Part shown: positions 36,931 through 44,902 of the stretch, in pieces | Position numbering within the stretch: the stretch's first letter is position 1 | Layout: every line of letters begins with the position of its first letter | DNA from: Cyanobacteria bacterium SIG30 | Lineage (GTDB): Bacteria; Cyanobacteriota; Vampirovibrionia; Gastranaerophilales; Gastranaerophilaceae | Reading direction: 5' to 3' | DNA length: 64,000 nucleotides | NCBI GenBank assembly: GCA_015152475.1 | Contig: SUTW01000002.1 | Coordinates: 124,001-188,000, forward strand | Notes under the pieces: model-generated | The model's database searches: none | What the model saw: the letters and a program-made list of their open reading frames with translations, nothing else | What the model was told of the DNA's origin: nothing | Made by a program: the position numbers and the translations under genes

Positions 36931-38133
36931 ATGTTAACATTAGATAAAATTTATGATGCAGCAAGAGTTTTAAAAAACAACATAAGAAAAACAGATTTAA
37001 TTTATGCGCCAACCATAAATGAAAAATCACAGGTTTATTTAAAAGCTGAAAATTTGCAAATTACAGGTTCATTTAAGGTTCGAGGTGCATATTATAAAAT
37101 TTCGCAATTAAGTGAAGAAAAAAAATCAAAAGGCATTATTGCTTGTTCTGCAGGAAACCATGCACAAGGTGTTGCATTAAGTGCTCAAAAACATGGTATA
37201 AAATCTGCGATTTTTATTCCAAGTACAGCGCCAATTTCAAAAATTGAAGCGACAAGAAAATATGGTGCAGAAATTATGTTGGTTGATGGTGTTTATGATG
37301 ATGCCTATAATGAGGCTGTTAAGTACCAAGAAGAAACACAAGGCGAATTTATTCACCCATTTGATGATATTGATGTTATAGCAGGGCAAGGCACAATTGC
37401 ACTTGAACTTATTGAGCAATTAAATGATATGGAAGCCGTTATTGTCCCAATTGGCGGCGGCGGTTTAATTTCAGGTGTCGCTTATACTATAAAAATGCTT
37501 AACCCAAAGTGTAAAGTTTATGGTGTTCAAGCGGCAGGTGCTTCCAGCATGTATAATTCATATAACAACCATGAAAGACTTGAGCTTTCTAAAGTTGCAA
37601 CTTTTGCAGATGGGACAGCTGTTAAAATGCCTGGAGTTAAGACATTTGAACTTTGTGAAAAATATGTTGATGAAATTGTAACTGTTAGCGAAGACGAGAT
37701 TGCAAGTGCTATTTTAACTTTAATTGAAAAGCAAAAGCTTATTGCAGAAGGCGCGGGTGCCTTAAGTGTTGCAGCTGCCATGTTTAATAAGGTTCCAATT
37801 GAAGGCAAGAAAACAGTTTGCCTTGTAAGTGGTGGCAATATTGATGTTAATATTTTATCTCGCGTGATAAACAGAGGTCTTATGAAAGACGGCAGATTAA
37901 GCGATATTACAGTTGAACTTCTTGACAAACCAGGTCAACTTAGGGAAGTTTCAACAATTATTGCAAGTCATGGCGCAAATGTTGTAAGAGTTCGTCATAA
38001 TCAGGGTGGTAAAGGTATGGAGATAAATGAATGTTATCTAAATGTTACTCTTGAAACCAAAAATGAAGAACATTTAGAACAAATTAAAAAAACCTTTATT
38101 GAAAAAGGCTATAAATTATTGCCGACTTTTTAA
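36931..38133 (+). CDS. ilvA: threonine ammonia-lyase (threonine dehydratase)
   Basis: PLP enzyme that deaminates threonine to 2-oxobutyrate, the first step of isoleucine synthesis or a catabolic route. The 400 residues carry PLP Lys49 in TGSFKVRGAYY, the glycine loop VPIGGGGLISG near 173, SGGNIDVN near 308 and one C-terminal ACT domain (about 325-400, ELLDKPGQLREVSTIIASHG). This single-ACT, 400-residue form is the shorter type; the E. coli biosynthetic enzyme has a longer regulatory domain. RidA follows after ten bases. Acetolactate synthase at 12-14 kb would use its product. Confidence 0.93.
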   Translation: MLTLDKIYDAARVLKNNIRKTDLIYAPTINEKSQVYLKAENLQITGSFKVRGAYYKISQLSEEKKSKGIIACSAGNHAQGVALSAQKHGIKSAIFIPSTAPISKIEATRKYGAEIMLVDGVYDDAYNEAVKYQEETQGEFIHPFDDIDVIAGQGTIALELIEQLNDMEAVIVPIGGGGLISGVAYTIKMLNPKCKVYGVQAAGASSMYNSYNNHERLELSKVATFADGTAVKMPGVKTFELCEKYVDEIVTVSEDEIASAILTLIEKQKLIAEGAGALSVAAAMFNKVPIEGKKTVCLVSGGNIDVNILSRVINRGLMKDGRLSDITVELLDKPGQLREVSTIIASHGANVVRVRHNQGGKGMEINECYLNVTLETKNEEHLEQIKKTFIEKGYKLLPTF

Positions 38134-38143
38134 GGAGAATTTT

Positions 38144-38521
38144 ATGAAAAAAGTTATTTATACAAAAAATGCACCTGATGCAATTGGACCATATTCTCAA
38201 GCTTATTTATGCGGGAATACTCTTTATTGCAGTGGACAAATTGCAATTGACCCAAATACAAATTTGTTTGTTGATGGCGATATAATTGCTCAAACAAATA
38301 GGGTTATGGAAAATATTAAAGGACTTTTAGAGGGTGCTGGTTTTGGCTTTGAAGATGTTGTTAAAACTACTTGTTTTCTAAAATCAATGGATGATTTTCA
38401 AACATTTAATGAAATTTATGCAAAATATTTTGTATCAAAACCTGCAAGAAGCTGTGTGGCAGCAGCTGCTCTTCCAAAAAATGCGCTTGTTGAAGTTGAA
38501 GTTATTGCGTATAAAGAGTAA
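38144..38521 (+). CDS. ridA: RidA family enamine/imine deaminase
   Basis: RidA hydrolyses the reactive 2-aminoacrylate and 2-aminocrotonate released by PLP dehydratases such as IlvA. The 125-residue trimeric-type protein has GPYSQAYLCGNTLYCSGQI near 15-33, the catalytic Arg in PARSCVAAAALP near 103 and the final LVEVEVIA. The start is the ATG at 38144 with AAGGAG eight bases upstream; longer in-frame readings would overlap ilvA. Being ten bases behind ilvA, it fits a detoxifying partner made in step with the lyase. Confidence 0.93.
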   Translation: MKKVIYTKNAPDAIGPYSQAYLCGNTLYCSGQIAIDPNTNLFVDGDIIAQTNRVMENIKGLLEGAGFGFEDVVKTTCFLKSMDDFQTFNEIYAKYFVSKPARSCVAAAALPKNALVEVEVIAYKE

Positions 38522-38534
38522 TTTTTATAAAACA

Positions 38535-38962
38535 TAAAAAATGCCCAAGGTCACTCTGCCGAAAAAAATGCGAACCGTTGAGCATTTTTTGAGAGGTAAG
38601 AACCGACCCTGAGTCAAATGAGCTTAGCCAGACTTGGCTTAGTGAATGACGACGAGGGCAAAGGTGTGTGGATACACTTGATTTTCGAAAATGTCAAAAA
38701 GCAAGTGTGAAACCGTACCAATTGAGGTTCGACGTCGCTATGATTTTTAAGCATAAAAAATGCCCAAGGTCACTCTGCCGAAAAAAATGCGAACCATTGA
38801 GCATTTTTTGAGAGGTAAGAACCGAAGGTTCGACGACTTTTAAATTTTAAAGCATAAAAAATGCCCAAGGTCACTCTGCCGAAAAAAATGCGAACCGTTG
38901 AGCATTTTTTGAGAGGTAAGAACCGAAGGTTCGACGACTTTTAAATTTTAAAGCATAAAAAA
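38535..38962. repeat. array of tRNA-Leu 3'-end repeats
   Basis: A gene-free stretch next to tRNA-Leu. The string ATGCCCAAGGTC, which is the tRNA's 3' end plus terminator edge seen on the plus strand, recurs at 38541, 38760 and 38861 before the true tRNA copy at 38962. The last two intervals are 101 bp each and almost identical; the first is 219 bp because it carries about 118 bp of extra, more G+C-rich sequence (38594-38730). Each unit also holds AAAAAATGC-GCATTTTTT, a hairpin with T-run, and a GGTTCGACG box. No open reading frame. It looks like tandem duplication scars beside a tRNA, as left by elements that use tRNA 3' ends. Confidence 0.8.
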
Positions 38963-39048
38963 TGCCCAAGGTCGGAGTCGAACCGACACGTGGGGTGAAC
39001 CACACCAGATTTTGAGTCTGGCACGTCTACCAATTTCATCACTTGGGC
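38963..39048 (-). tRNA. tRNA-Leu (CAA)
   Basis: The minus strand folds into an 86-base class II tRNA. The acceptor is GCCCAAG / CTTGGGC with discriminator A, the anticodon loop is CTCAAAA (anticodon CAA), the variable arm is long and the T-loop is GTTCGAC. CCA is not encoded. A T-run follows directly and serves as terminator. Confidence 0.95.
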
Positions 39049-39123
39049 ATAAAACTATTTAATTTATGTATTTATCCTATCATAAAATATTTTTTTTTCA
39101 AATTTTATTTTAAAAAGAGCTAT

Positions 39124-40575
39124 CTATTCAGATAACTCTTTTTTAAGTAATTCGTTTACTGTTTGCGGATTTGCTCTTCCCTTAGTTTCTTTCATAACTT
39201 GACCTACAAAGAAACCGAAGAGTTTGTCACGACCTTGTCTATACGCTTGCACGTTGTCGGGATTTGCTTCGATAATCTTTTTAACCACATCTAAGATTGC
39301 GCTTTCGTCAGAAATAACACTTAGACCTTTTTCTTCGACAAGAGCTTGTGCGTCACGTCCTGTTTTTAAAATGTCAACAACGAGTGTTTTTGCAATATTG
39401 TTTGAAATAGTACCTTTTTCAAGTAATTTCATTAGTTTTACGAAATTTTCAACAGTTAATTTTGATTCATCAATTGTAACTTTTTCTTCTTTTAAATAAG
39501 CACTAATTTCACCCATTAAGAAGTTTGTTGCAGTTTTTGCATTTACGCCTTCTTTAATTACGTTATCTAAGAAAAACGCCAATTCCATTTGTGCAGTTAT
39601 AACATCTGCGTCATATTGAGATAAACCTAATGATTTATATCTTTCAATTCTTGCCTGTGGAAGTTCTGGCATTTTTGCTTTAATTTCTTCAACCCATTCT
39701 CTTGAAATTTCAAGAGGCATTAAATCTGGTTCTGGGAAATATCTGTAATCATGAGCGTCTTCTTTGCCACGCATTGAGTTTGTAGTTCCTGTGTTATCAT
39801 CCCAAAGGCGTGTTTCTTGAACAACTTCTTCGCCATTTTCAACAAGTGCGATTTGTCTTTCATATTCATAATCAATAGCTCTTTGAAGCGCTTTGAAACT
39901 ATTTACGTTTTTAATTTCTGCCCTTGTGCCAAATTCTTTTTGACCTCTTGGTCTGATTGATATGTTGGCATCACATCTCATAGAGCCTTCTTCTAAATTG
40001 CCATCACAAACGCCTATATATCTTAAGATTGAGCGTAATTGTTCCATATATTCTCTTGCTTCATCTGAACTTCTCATATCAGGTTCAGATACAATTTCAA
40101 GAAGCGGAGTGCCAGCTCTGTTTAAATCCACCAATGAATATGCAGAACCATATAAACCGTCTGCACCGGCATGAACTAATTTACCAGCATCTTCTTCTAG
40201 ATGTGCTCTTGTTATGCCAATTGTTTTATTTGATATTTTAATTTCTCCGCCAACGCAAATTGGTTCATCATATTGAGAAATTTGATATCCTTTTGGAAGG
40301 TCAGGATAAAAGTATTGTTTTCTGTCGAATTTGCATCTGTTTGGAATTGTCGAACCAAAGGCAAGTCCACACAAAATGCCCATATTAACAACTTCTTTGT
40401 TTAAAACAGGTAAAACCCCAGGCAATCCCATTGTGATAGTTGAGGTTTGGCTGTTGGGTTCTTTTCCGAATTTTGCTCCATCTGGTGCAAAAATTTTTGT
40501 ATTTGTTTTCAATTGAGCATGGACTTCTAGTCCTATAACCATTTCATATTTATTTTTTAATTCTTCGCTGACCAT
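39124..40575 (-). CDS. gatB: Asp-tRNA(Asn)/Glu-tRNA(Gln) amidotransferase subunit B
   Basis: Kinase/tRNA-binding subunit of GatCAB, which converts misacylated Glu-tRNA(Gln) and Asp-tRNA(Asn) into the correct aminoacyl-tRNAs. The 483 residues show EMVIGLEVHAQLKT at the start, the FYPDLPKGYQISQYD block near 87, EEDAGKLVH near 126, DLNRAGTPLLEIVSEPD near 149 and the C-terminal helical Yqey-like domain that binds tRNA. AAGGAG precedes the ATG. It stands alone on the minus strand. Its presence predicts gatA and gatC elsewhere. Confidence 0.96.
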   Translation of the reverse strand: MVSEELKNKYEMVIGLEVHAQLKTNTKIFAPDGAKFGKEPNSQTSTITMGLPGVLPVLNKEVVNMGILCGLAFGSTIPNRCKFDRKQYFYPDLPKGYQISQYDEPICVGGEIKISNKTIGITRAHLEEDAGKLVHAGADGLYGSAYSLVDLNRAGTPLLEIVSEPDMRSSDEAREYMEQLRSILRYIGVCDGNLEEGSMRCDANISIRPRGQKEFGTRAEIKNVNSFKALQRAIDYEYERQIALVENGEEVVQETRLWDDNTGTTNSMRGKEDAHDYRYFPEPDLMPLEISREWVEEIKAKMPELPQARIERYKSLGLSQYDADVITAQMELAFFLDNVIKEGVNAKTATNFLMGEISAYLKEEKVTIDESKLTVENFVKLMKLLEKGTISNNIAKTLVVDILKTGRDAQALVEEKGLSVISDESAILDVVKKIIEANPDNVQAYRQGRDKLFGFFVGQVMKETKGRANPQTVNELLKKELSE

Positions 40576-40698
40576 TTTTATCTCCTTAAAATCATTATAA
40601 TATAAATATTTTTTTCTGCCTTGTAATATTTTGTAATATTTTCATTAAAAATGGCATTTTTTATTATTTACAAGATTTTTAGCGCATGAGAAAGCATT

Positions 40699-41367
40699 AT
40701 GATAAATACTATTCCACAACAAATGTCATACGCACAGCCAAGTACAACAAACGCTGTTAATATACAAATTTTTAACCCAACCGCAAACACTGTTGGGCAA
40801 GCGACATATCCCATGCCAAATCAAATTGCTATGCCAATGGGATATTCGCAAACGCATTCTTTGTATGCTCAAAATAATGGTACACATAATGCTCAATTCC
40901 CACAAAATTATAATAATGCTTTGATGAATAAAAAAGAAGTAGCACCAGAACTTGCAAAAACTGCAGATGCAAAAACTGAAGCACCAGCTGAGCAAAAACC
41001 TGAAGGGAAAAAACAAACTGTTCCTTTGACAGATGAATATATAATGAGTTTGGAAAATTATTTAAATAACTCAAATGCAAGAATTCGTATAATGGCTGCA
41101 AAAGAGCTTTTAGAAAGATTTAAAGAAGATGAGACAAGAAATTGTGACGTTGCTTTAACTGCACTTTTAAACAAAGTTATACAAGACCCAATTGCTTCAG
41201 TTAGATTTGTAGGTTTAACTGCTCTTGATGTAGGTTATGCAAAAGGTGATGATTTAACTGTTCAAATTCTTAAACAAATGCAGCAGCAACCAGCAGAACA
41301 ATATGGTGAGGATGCGCTTTTGGCTTCACAAATATTGCTTAAAATGAGTGCTCAACAAGGTGTATAA
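40699..41367 (+). CDS. AVNIQIFNP protein with C-terminal HEAT-like repeats
   Basis: A 222-residue protein in two parts. The first 85 residues are low-complexity (Gln, Asn, Pro, Tyr) and contain AVNIQIFNP at 19-27; the same nonapeptide occurs in the gene at 41916. From about residue 110 the chain is helical and resembles HEAT/PBS-lyase-like repeats (IMAAKELLERFKEDE, VRFVGLTALDVGYAKG). A Pro/Ala/Glu/Lys linker joins the two. No signal peptide. The following two genes on the same strand may form a unit: the next starts three bases after this stop. Function unknown; a scaffold role is a guess. Confidence 0.75.
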   Translation: MINTIPQQMSYAQPSTTNAVNIQIFNPTANTVGQATYPMPNQIAMPMGYSQTHSLYAQNNGTHNAQFPQNYNNALMNKKEVAPELAKTADAKTEAPAEQKPEGKKQTVPLTDEYIMSLENYLNNSNARIRIMAAKELLERFKEDETRNCDVALTALLNKVIQDPIASVRFVGLTALDVGYAKGDDLTVQILKQMQQQPAEQYGEDALLASQILLKMSAQQGV

Positions 41368-41370
41368 AAT

Positions 41371-41814
41371 ATGGCGATTAAACCACTAACTGTTATAACA
41401 AAACTTTCAGGCGCATTAGCATTAGCTTCTGTTGCTTGCGATTCAAATAAAATAGGTGTTAATCAAGCGCTTGAAAATTCAAGAGTTTCTGAAGCAAAAA
41501 GAGCTGTCAAAAACAATATTGGGGTTGGCAAACTGAATTATGAAAGTCCAAAATACAGTAAAATAAAGGAAAAAGTTTACGAATATTACCCTTATTCAAT
41601 TGGCAACATTTGGCATGGCTTTAAGGGTTATTTGTCTGGTTTTTCAAGAGGCGCTATTAATGAACTCGGTACAGTTTTATTTGGTGCTTTGGCTTTAGTT
41701 GCAAAGCACAAGCCGGTTAAAATTGCTTCTTTAATTGGTCTTGGTGCTTCGATGACTTGGAATTTTATAAAACATGGAACCAATGCACTTGAAAAGACTG
41801 ATTATCTTGAATAA
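41371..41814 (+). CDS. hypothetical protein with hydrophobic N-terminus
   Basis: A 147-residue protein, start three bases after the preceding gene. Residues 7-23 (VITKLSGALALASVACD) are hydrophobic and end with a Cys, a weak lipoprotein-like signal, although the lipobox is not canonical. A second hydrophobic region (residues about 85-125: GAINELGTVLFGALALVAKHK, IASLIGLGASMTWN) suggests membrane contact. The central part is basic. No family is recognised. It lies between the two AVNIQIFNP paralogues, which suggests a shared function with them. Confidence 0.65.
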   Translation: MAIKPLTVITKLSGALALASVACDSNKIGVNQALENSRVSEAKRAVKNNIGVGKLNYESPKYSKIKEKVYEYYPYSIGNIWHGFKGYLSGFSRGAINELGTVLFGALALVAKHKPVKIASLIGLGASMTWNFIKHGTNALEKTDYLE

Positions 41815-41915
41815 GAGATAATGTTAAGTAATGTAAAATCATGAAAAAAAATAGGCAACTAAATTTTTTTTTGGTACTTTGTTTAATTAGATAATAGTTG
41901 AAGGAGAAGCACGTA

Positions 41916-42908
41916 ATGATACAATACCCTCAGATGACAACGCAACAAGGAACACCTGGTGCAAGTGCCGTCAATATACAGATTTTTAATCCACAAGCTT
42001 ATGCATCACCTCAAGGCGTGCAACAAGCACCTATGGCTCAAAATTTAGATAATCAAATTTATAGCTATCCTCAAACATCTTTGTATGCCCCAGGACAAGC
42101 TACTTATAATTACCCAGTTCAACAACCAGTTCAACAAGTTATGCCGCAACCGGTTTTGAATGATGCAACAAATGTTCAAACATCTCAAGCGCAACCAGTT
42201 CAACAACAACCTGAACTCCAAGCAGTTGCAACTCCTGAAACTCCACAAGTTGCACAAAACGCAGTAGATGTTGCAGCGTTAAATGCGGAACTTCAAAACC
42301 CTGATGTTAATGTGCAAACAGAAGCAATTACAAAAGTTGCTCATTTAAGCCAATCAACTCCAGATGTTGCACTTCAAGTTGTTGATAACCAAATTATGCA
42401 ATCACTTTTAGGAATAATCCAAAAAGATACAACTCAATTAGAAGGACCAAACCAACAACAAATCGCTGTTGCTGAAAAAATCAAAAATGGTCAACAATTA
42501 ACTCCTGAAGAACAAGCAATTTCTGAACAAAGTTCACCTCGTGAATTAGCAGAAAAAAATAAGGTATTCTCAATGTTTACTTTAGCAATGCTTCAAAAAC
42601 TTCAAAGAGATGAATTGGATACATATAATGCACAAAACCCAACAAACCAAATTCCAGCAATTAAAATGGAAGAGTTAACTGGTTTTAATGAAATTGCAAA
42701 AGTAGCTACAACAGCTGATATTCCAGCAGTTAAAATAGCAGCAATTCAAGCTCTGTCTTATGTTGCAAGACCTGAAGATGCTCAAGTTCTAAATAATACA
42801 CTTGGCGCTTTGGCTAATGACCCTGATCCTGCTGTTAAACAAGCAGTAACAGAAGCATTAGGAAAAGTTACAATGGCTCAAGCTCCACAAGCACAACCAG
42901 CAGCATAA
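41916..42908 (+). CDS. AVNIQIFNP protein with Gln-rich N-terminus and HEAT-like C-terminus
   Basis: A 330-residue paralogue of the gene at 40699. It shares AVNIQIFNP (here about 18-26), then SLYAPGQATYNYP echoes SLYAQ of the first. A long Gln/Pro/Ala-rich region (30-115) precedes helical repeats (about 118-320; AALNAELQNPDVNVQTEAI, VKIAAIQALSYVARPEDA, VKQAVTEALGKV) of HEAT type. The start is the ATG at 41916 with AAGGAG ten bases upstream; an in-frame TTG at 41898 precedes that site. A terminator follows. Low-complexity tails with a common motif at the front suggest targeting or assembly, not an enzyme. Confidence 0.75.
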   Translation: MIQYPQMTTQQGTPGASAVNIQIFNPQAYASPQGVQQAPMAQNLDNQIYSYPQTSLYAPGQATYNYPVQQPVQQVMPQPVLNDATNVQTSQAQPVQQQPELQAVATPETPQVAQNAVDVAALNAELQNPDVNVQTEAITKVAHLSQSTPDVALQVVDNQIMQSLLGIIQKDTTQLEGPNQQQIAVAEKIKNGQQLTPEEQAISEQSSPRELAEKNKVFSMFTLAMLQKLQRDELDTYNAQNPTNQIPAIKMEELTGFNEIAKVATTADIPAVKIAAIQALSYVARPEDAQVLNNTLGALANDPDPAVKQAVTEALGKVTMAQAPQAQPAA

Positions 42909-42927
42909 TTAAAAATAAACAAAGTTT

Positions 42928-42951
42928 AAAAACGCCCTTTGGGCGTTTTTT
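42928..42951 (+). terminator. terminator after the 41916 gene
   Basis: AAAACGCCC / GGGCGTTTT stem, TTT loop and T-run, 20 bases after the stop. Confidence 0.9.
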
Positions 42952-42973
42952 AGTATGTATATGCCAAAACCCC

Positions 42974-43001
42974 TTGAAACATCTATAAAAAATGGTATAA
43001 T
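42974..43001 (+). promoter_or_regulatory. strong promoter of the first pilin gene
   Basis: TTGAAA, 16-base spacer, TGG-TATAAT (extended -10). The predicted 5' leader is about 47 bases, with GAAAGG as ribosome binding site. Confidence 0.7.
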
Positions 43002-43054
43002 GAAGATATGAAATTCATTTTTTTAATGTAGGATATGAAAGGATTTTAAAAATT

Positions 43055-43885
43055 ATGGATAAAATTGCATTAAATTACGGGGGGGGGGCATCTAGAAGTT
43101 TAAAAGCCTTCACTCTTGCCGAAGTTTTAATCACACTTGCAATCATTGGTGTTGTTGCAGCACTTACAATTCCAACAACTATTGCAAATTATAAAAACCA
43201 AGAAATTGCAACGAAGCTTAAAAAATCTTATAACACAATTACTAATGCTATTAACCGTGCCCAAGTTGACCATGGAAGTTTTGCTAGTTGGGATTTTTCT
43301 CTTCAGGCTAGAGATTTTGGTGACAGATATATTTTTCCTTATCTTGAAGTAGTTAAAAAATGTCCAGCTAACACTGTTCTTGCTAATGTTGATACAGATT
43401 GCTTTAAGGGAGGTACTTTTTCTCTAAGAGGAAGTCAAACCTCTGATACTGCATCTTTAAATTCAAGCAGACATGCAGCTTTACTTAAAGATGGAACGTC
43501 AGTTGCTATTACGCAACCTTTAACTAGTATGTATACTTTTATTGTTGATATTGATGGTCCTAAGGGTGTGAGCACTTTTGGACGCGATATTTTTCTTTTT
43601 TATATCGTTAAACCATATTCTGTTGAACTAGGTAAAACCGTAAATTGGGGTGCAGGAGCAGTTTTTAAATTTAAAGAAAAAAATAATTCTATGATTTATC
43701 CATCGGGCTATGGTCTTTCAAATGGGACTATTCTTGCTAGCAATTCCGTAAGAAGTTGTTCAAAAGCTGACGTAAGTAATGCTGGAACAAATTGTGCAGG
43801 TTTTATTGCGAATAATGGTTGGAAAATTCCATCAAGAGAACAATATGTGAAACTCGGTGGAGACGCCAGTTTATATCCTTGGTAA
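43055..43885 (+). CDS. type IV pilin-like protein, poly-G switch in frame (ON)
   Basis: A 276-residue prepilin-like protein. The leader (residues 1-18) contains three glycines encoded by a run of ten G. It is followed by SLKA then FTLAEVLITLAIIG, the N-methylation/helix segment with Glu23 at position 5 of the mature chain; cleavage would be A18|F19, where most pilins have Gly before the cut. The rest is a globular pseudopilin head with conserved cysteines and the ending NGWKIP...YPW shared with the gene at 56337. The ten G keep the reading frame open; one more or one fewer would stop translation within the leader. Probably a cell-surface pilus or type II secretion-like component. Confidence 0.9.
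   Translation: MDKIALNYGGGASRSLKAFTLAEVLITLAIIGVVAALTIPTTIANYKNQEIATKLKKSYNTITNAINRAQVDHGSFASWDFSLQARDFGDRYIFPYLEVVKKCPANTVLANVDTDCFKGGTFSLRGSQTSDTASLNSSRHAALLKDGTSVAITQPLTSMYTFIVDIDGPKGVSTFGRDIFLFYIVKPYSVELGKTVNWGAGAVFKFKEKNNSMIYPSGYGLSNGTILASNSVRSCSKADVSNAGTNCAGFIANNGWKIPSREQYVKLGGDASLYPW
43079..43088 (+). repeat. G10 homopolymer in pilin leader
   Basis: Ten consecutive G in an AT-rich gene, read as Gly-Gly-Gly plus the first base of an Ala codon. It is one of only two such tracts noticed in the window; the other (G11) is at the matching codon of the second pilin gene. Confidence 0.95.
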
Positions 43886-43901
43886 AATATAACAAAAATT
43901 T

Positions 43902-43931
43902 AAAAAGCCCCAAAAACTAATTGGGGCTTTA
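43902..43931. terminator. bidirectional terminator between pilin and recR
   Basis: AAAGCCCC / GGGGCTTT stem with an 11-base loop and flanking A/T runs between convergent genes. Confidence 0.85.
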
Positions 43932-43937
43932 ATTTTG

Positions 43938-44534
43938 TCAAAGAGTATGTCTTCCTTCAAGAGCTTTTATTAAAGTTAATTCATCAGCGTATTCAAGTTC
44001 ACTTCCTAAAGGAATACCAAATGCTATTCTTGAAACTTTTACACCAAAAGGTTTTAGAAGTTTGCTTAAATACATTGATGTCGCTTCACCTTCAACAGAT
44101 GGGCTTAAGGCAAGAATTATTTCTTTGATTTCATTTTCATGAACTCTTTTTAACAGTTCTTTTATTCTGATGTCATCTGCACCAATTCCGTCCATTGGAG
44201 AAATTAGGCCTTGTAAAACATGATAAACTCCCTGAAATTCGTTTGTTTTTTCAATTGCTATAAGGTCTTTTGTTTCAGCAACAATACAAATGACATCATG
44301 ATTTCTTTTTGGGTTAGAACATATTTCGCAGGGATTTTCAGATGACATATTGAAGCAAATGTCGCAATATTTAATTGTTGTTTTAGCCTCAATCATCGCC
44401 TGTGCAAATTTTTCCACTTCGCCATATGGCATTTTTAAAAGATGTAATGCCATTCTTTGAGCTGATTTTGGTCCAATTGATGGTAATTTTTGGAAATATT
44501 CAATTAATTTTGCAAGAGGCTTTGTGTATTGCAT
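43938..44534 (-). CDS. recR: recombination mediator RecR
   Basis: Works with RecF/RecO to load RecA at gapped DNA. The 198 residues have the N-terminal helix-hairpin-helix ([17 protein letters not shown]), the four-cysteine zinc finger C57-x2-C60 and C69-x2-C72, a Toprim domain ([14 protein letters not shown] near 84; [16 protein letters not shown] near 140) and the C-terminal Walker-like segment. Length matches the family. Its start codon overlaps the stop of ybaB by one base (TAATG), the classic ybaB-recR pair. Confidence 0.96.
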   Translation of the reverse strand: MQYTKPLAKLIEYFQKLPSIGPKSAQRMALHLLKMPYGEVEKFAQAMIEAKTTIKYCDICFNMSSENPCEICSNPKRNHDVICIVAETKDLIAIEKTNEFQGVYHVLQGLISPMDGIGADDIRIKELLKRVHENEIKEIILALSPSVEGEATSMYLSKLLKPFGVKVSRIAFGIPLGSELEYADELTLIKALEGRHTL

Positions 44535-44866
44535 TAAAATAATCCTGGAATACTTATGCCACCTGTTAAAGCTTTCATTTTGCTTTCCATTTGGGCAGTT
44601 GCTTTGTTTTGTGCATCTTGAAGTGTTGTAAGCAATAAATCTTCTAATGTTTCGATTGTATCTTCGTCAACTGATTCAGGATTTTCTGGGTTTATTGCCT
44701 GTGCTTTAAGTTTTAATTTTTTAATTTTTCCTTGTCCGTCACAAATTACTTCAACTGCACCACTTGCGCCAGTTGTTGAAATTTCTGAATTTGCTAATTC
44801 TTCTTGTGCTTCTTTTAAGCGTTTTTGCATTTTTTGTGCTTGTTGCATCATTTGCATAATATTCAT
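44534..44866 (-). CDS. ybaB: YbaB/EbfC nucleoid-associated protein
   Basis: Small dimeric DNA-binding protein usually encoded beside recR. The 110 residues open with a Met/Gln-rich helix ([20 protein letters not shown]) and continue with the beta-sheet core ([16 protein letters not shown] near 38) and a C-terminal helix ending [10 protein letters not shown] chose the ATG at 44866, which has GAGGAG nine bases upstream; a longer in-frame reading would run into the divergent protease gene's promoter. The stop overlaps the recR start. Confidence 0.92.
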   Translation of the reverse strand: MNIMQMMQQAQKMQKRLKEAQEELANSEISTTGASGAVEVICDGQGKIKKLKLKAQAINPENPESVDEDTIETLEDLLLTTLQDAQNKATAQMESKMKALTGGISIPGLF

Positions 44867-44887
44867 ATAGATTTTCTCCTCAAAGTC

Positions 44888-44896
44888 TGATAAAAT
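44888..44896 (+). promoter_or_regulatory. extended -10, leaderless protease gene
   Basis: TGA-TAAAAT, then six bases and ATG 44903. The same nine bases form the -10 of xerD. No ribosome binding site. Confidence 0.5.
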
Positions 44897-44902
44897 TATT
44901 AT

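Noticed and set aside
38535-38962. CRISPR array
   Set aside because: Regular 101-bp spacing, but the units are nearly identical throughout, with no unique spacers and no cas genes, and they contain tRNA-Leu sequence.
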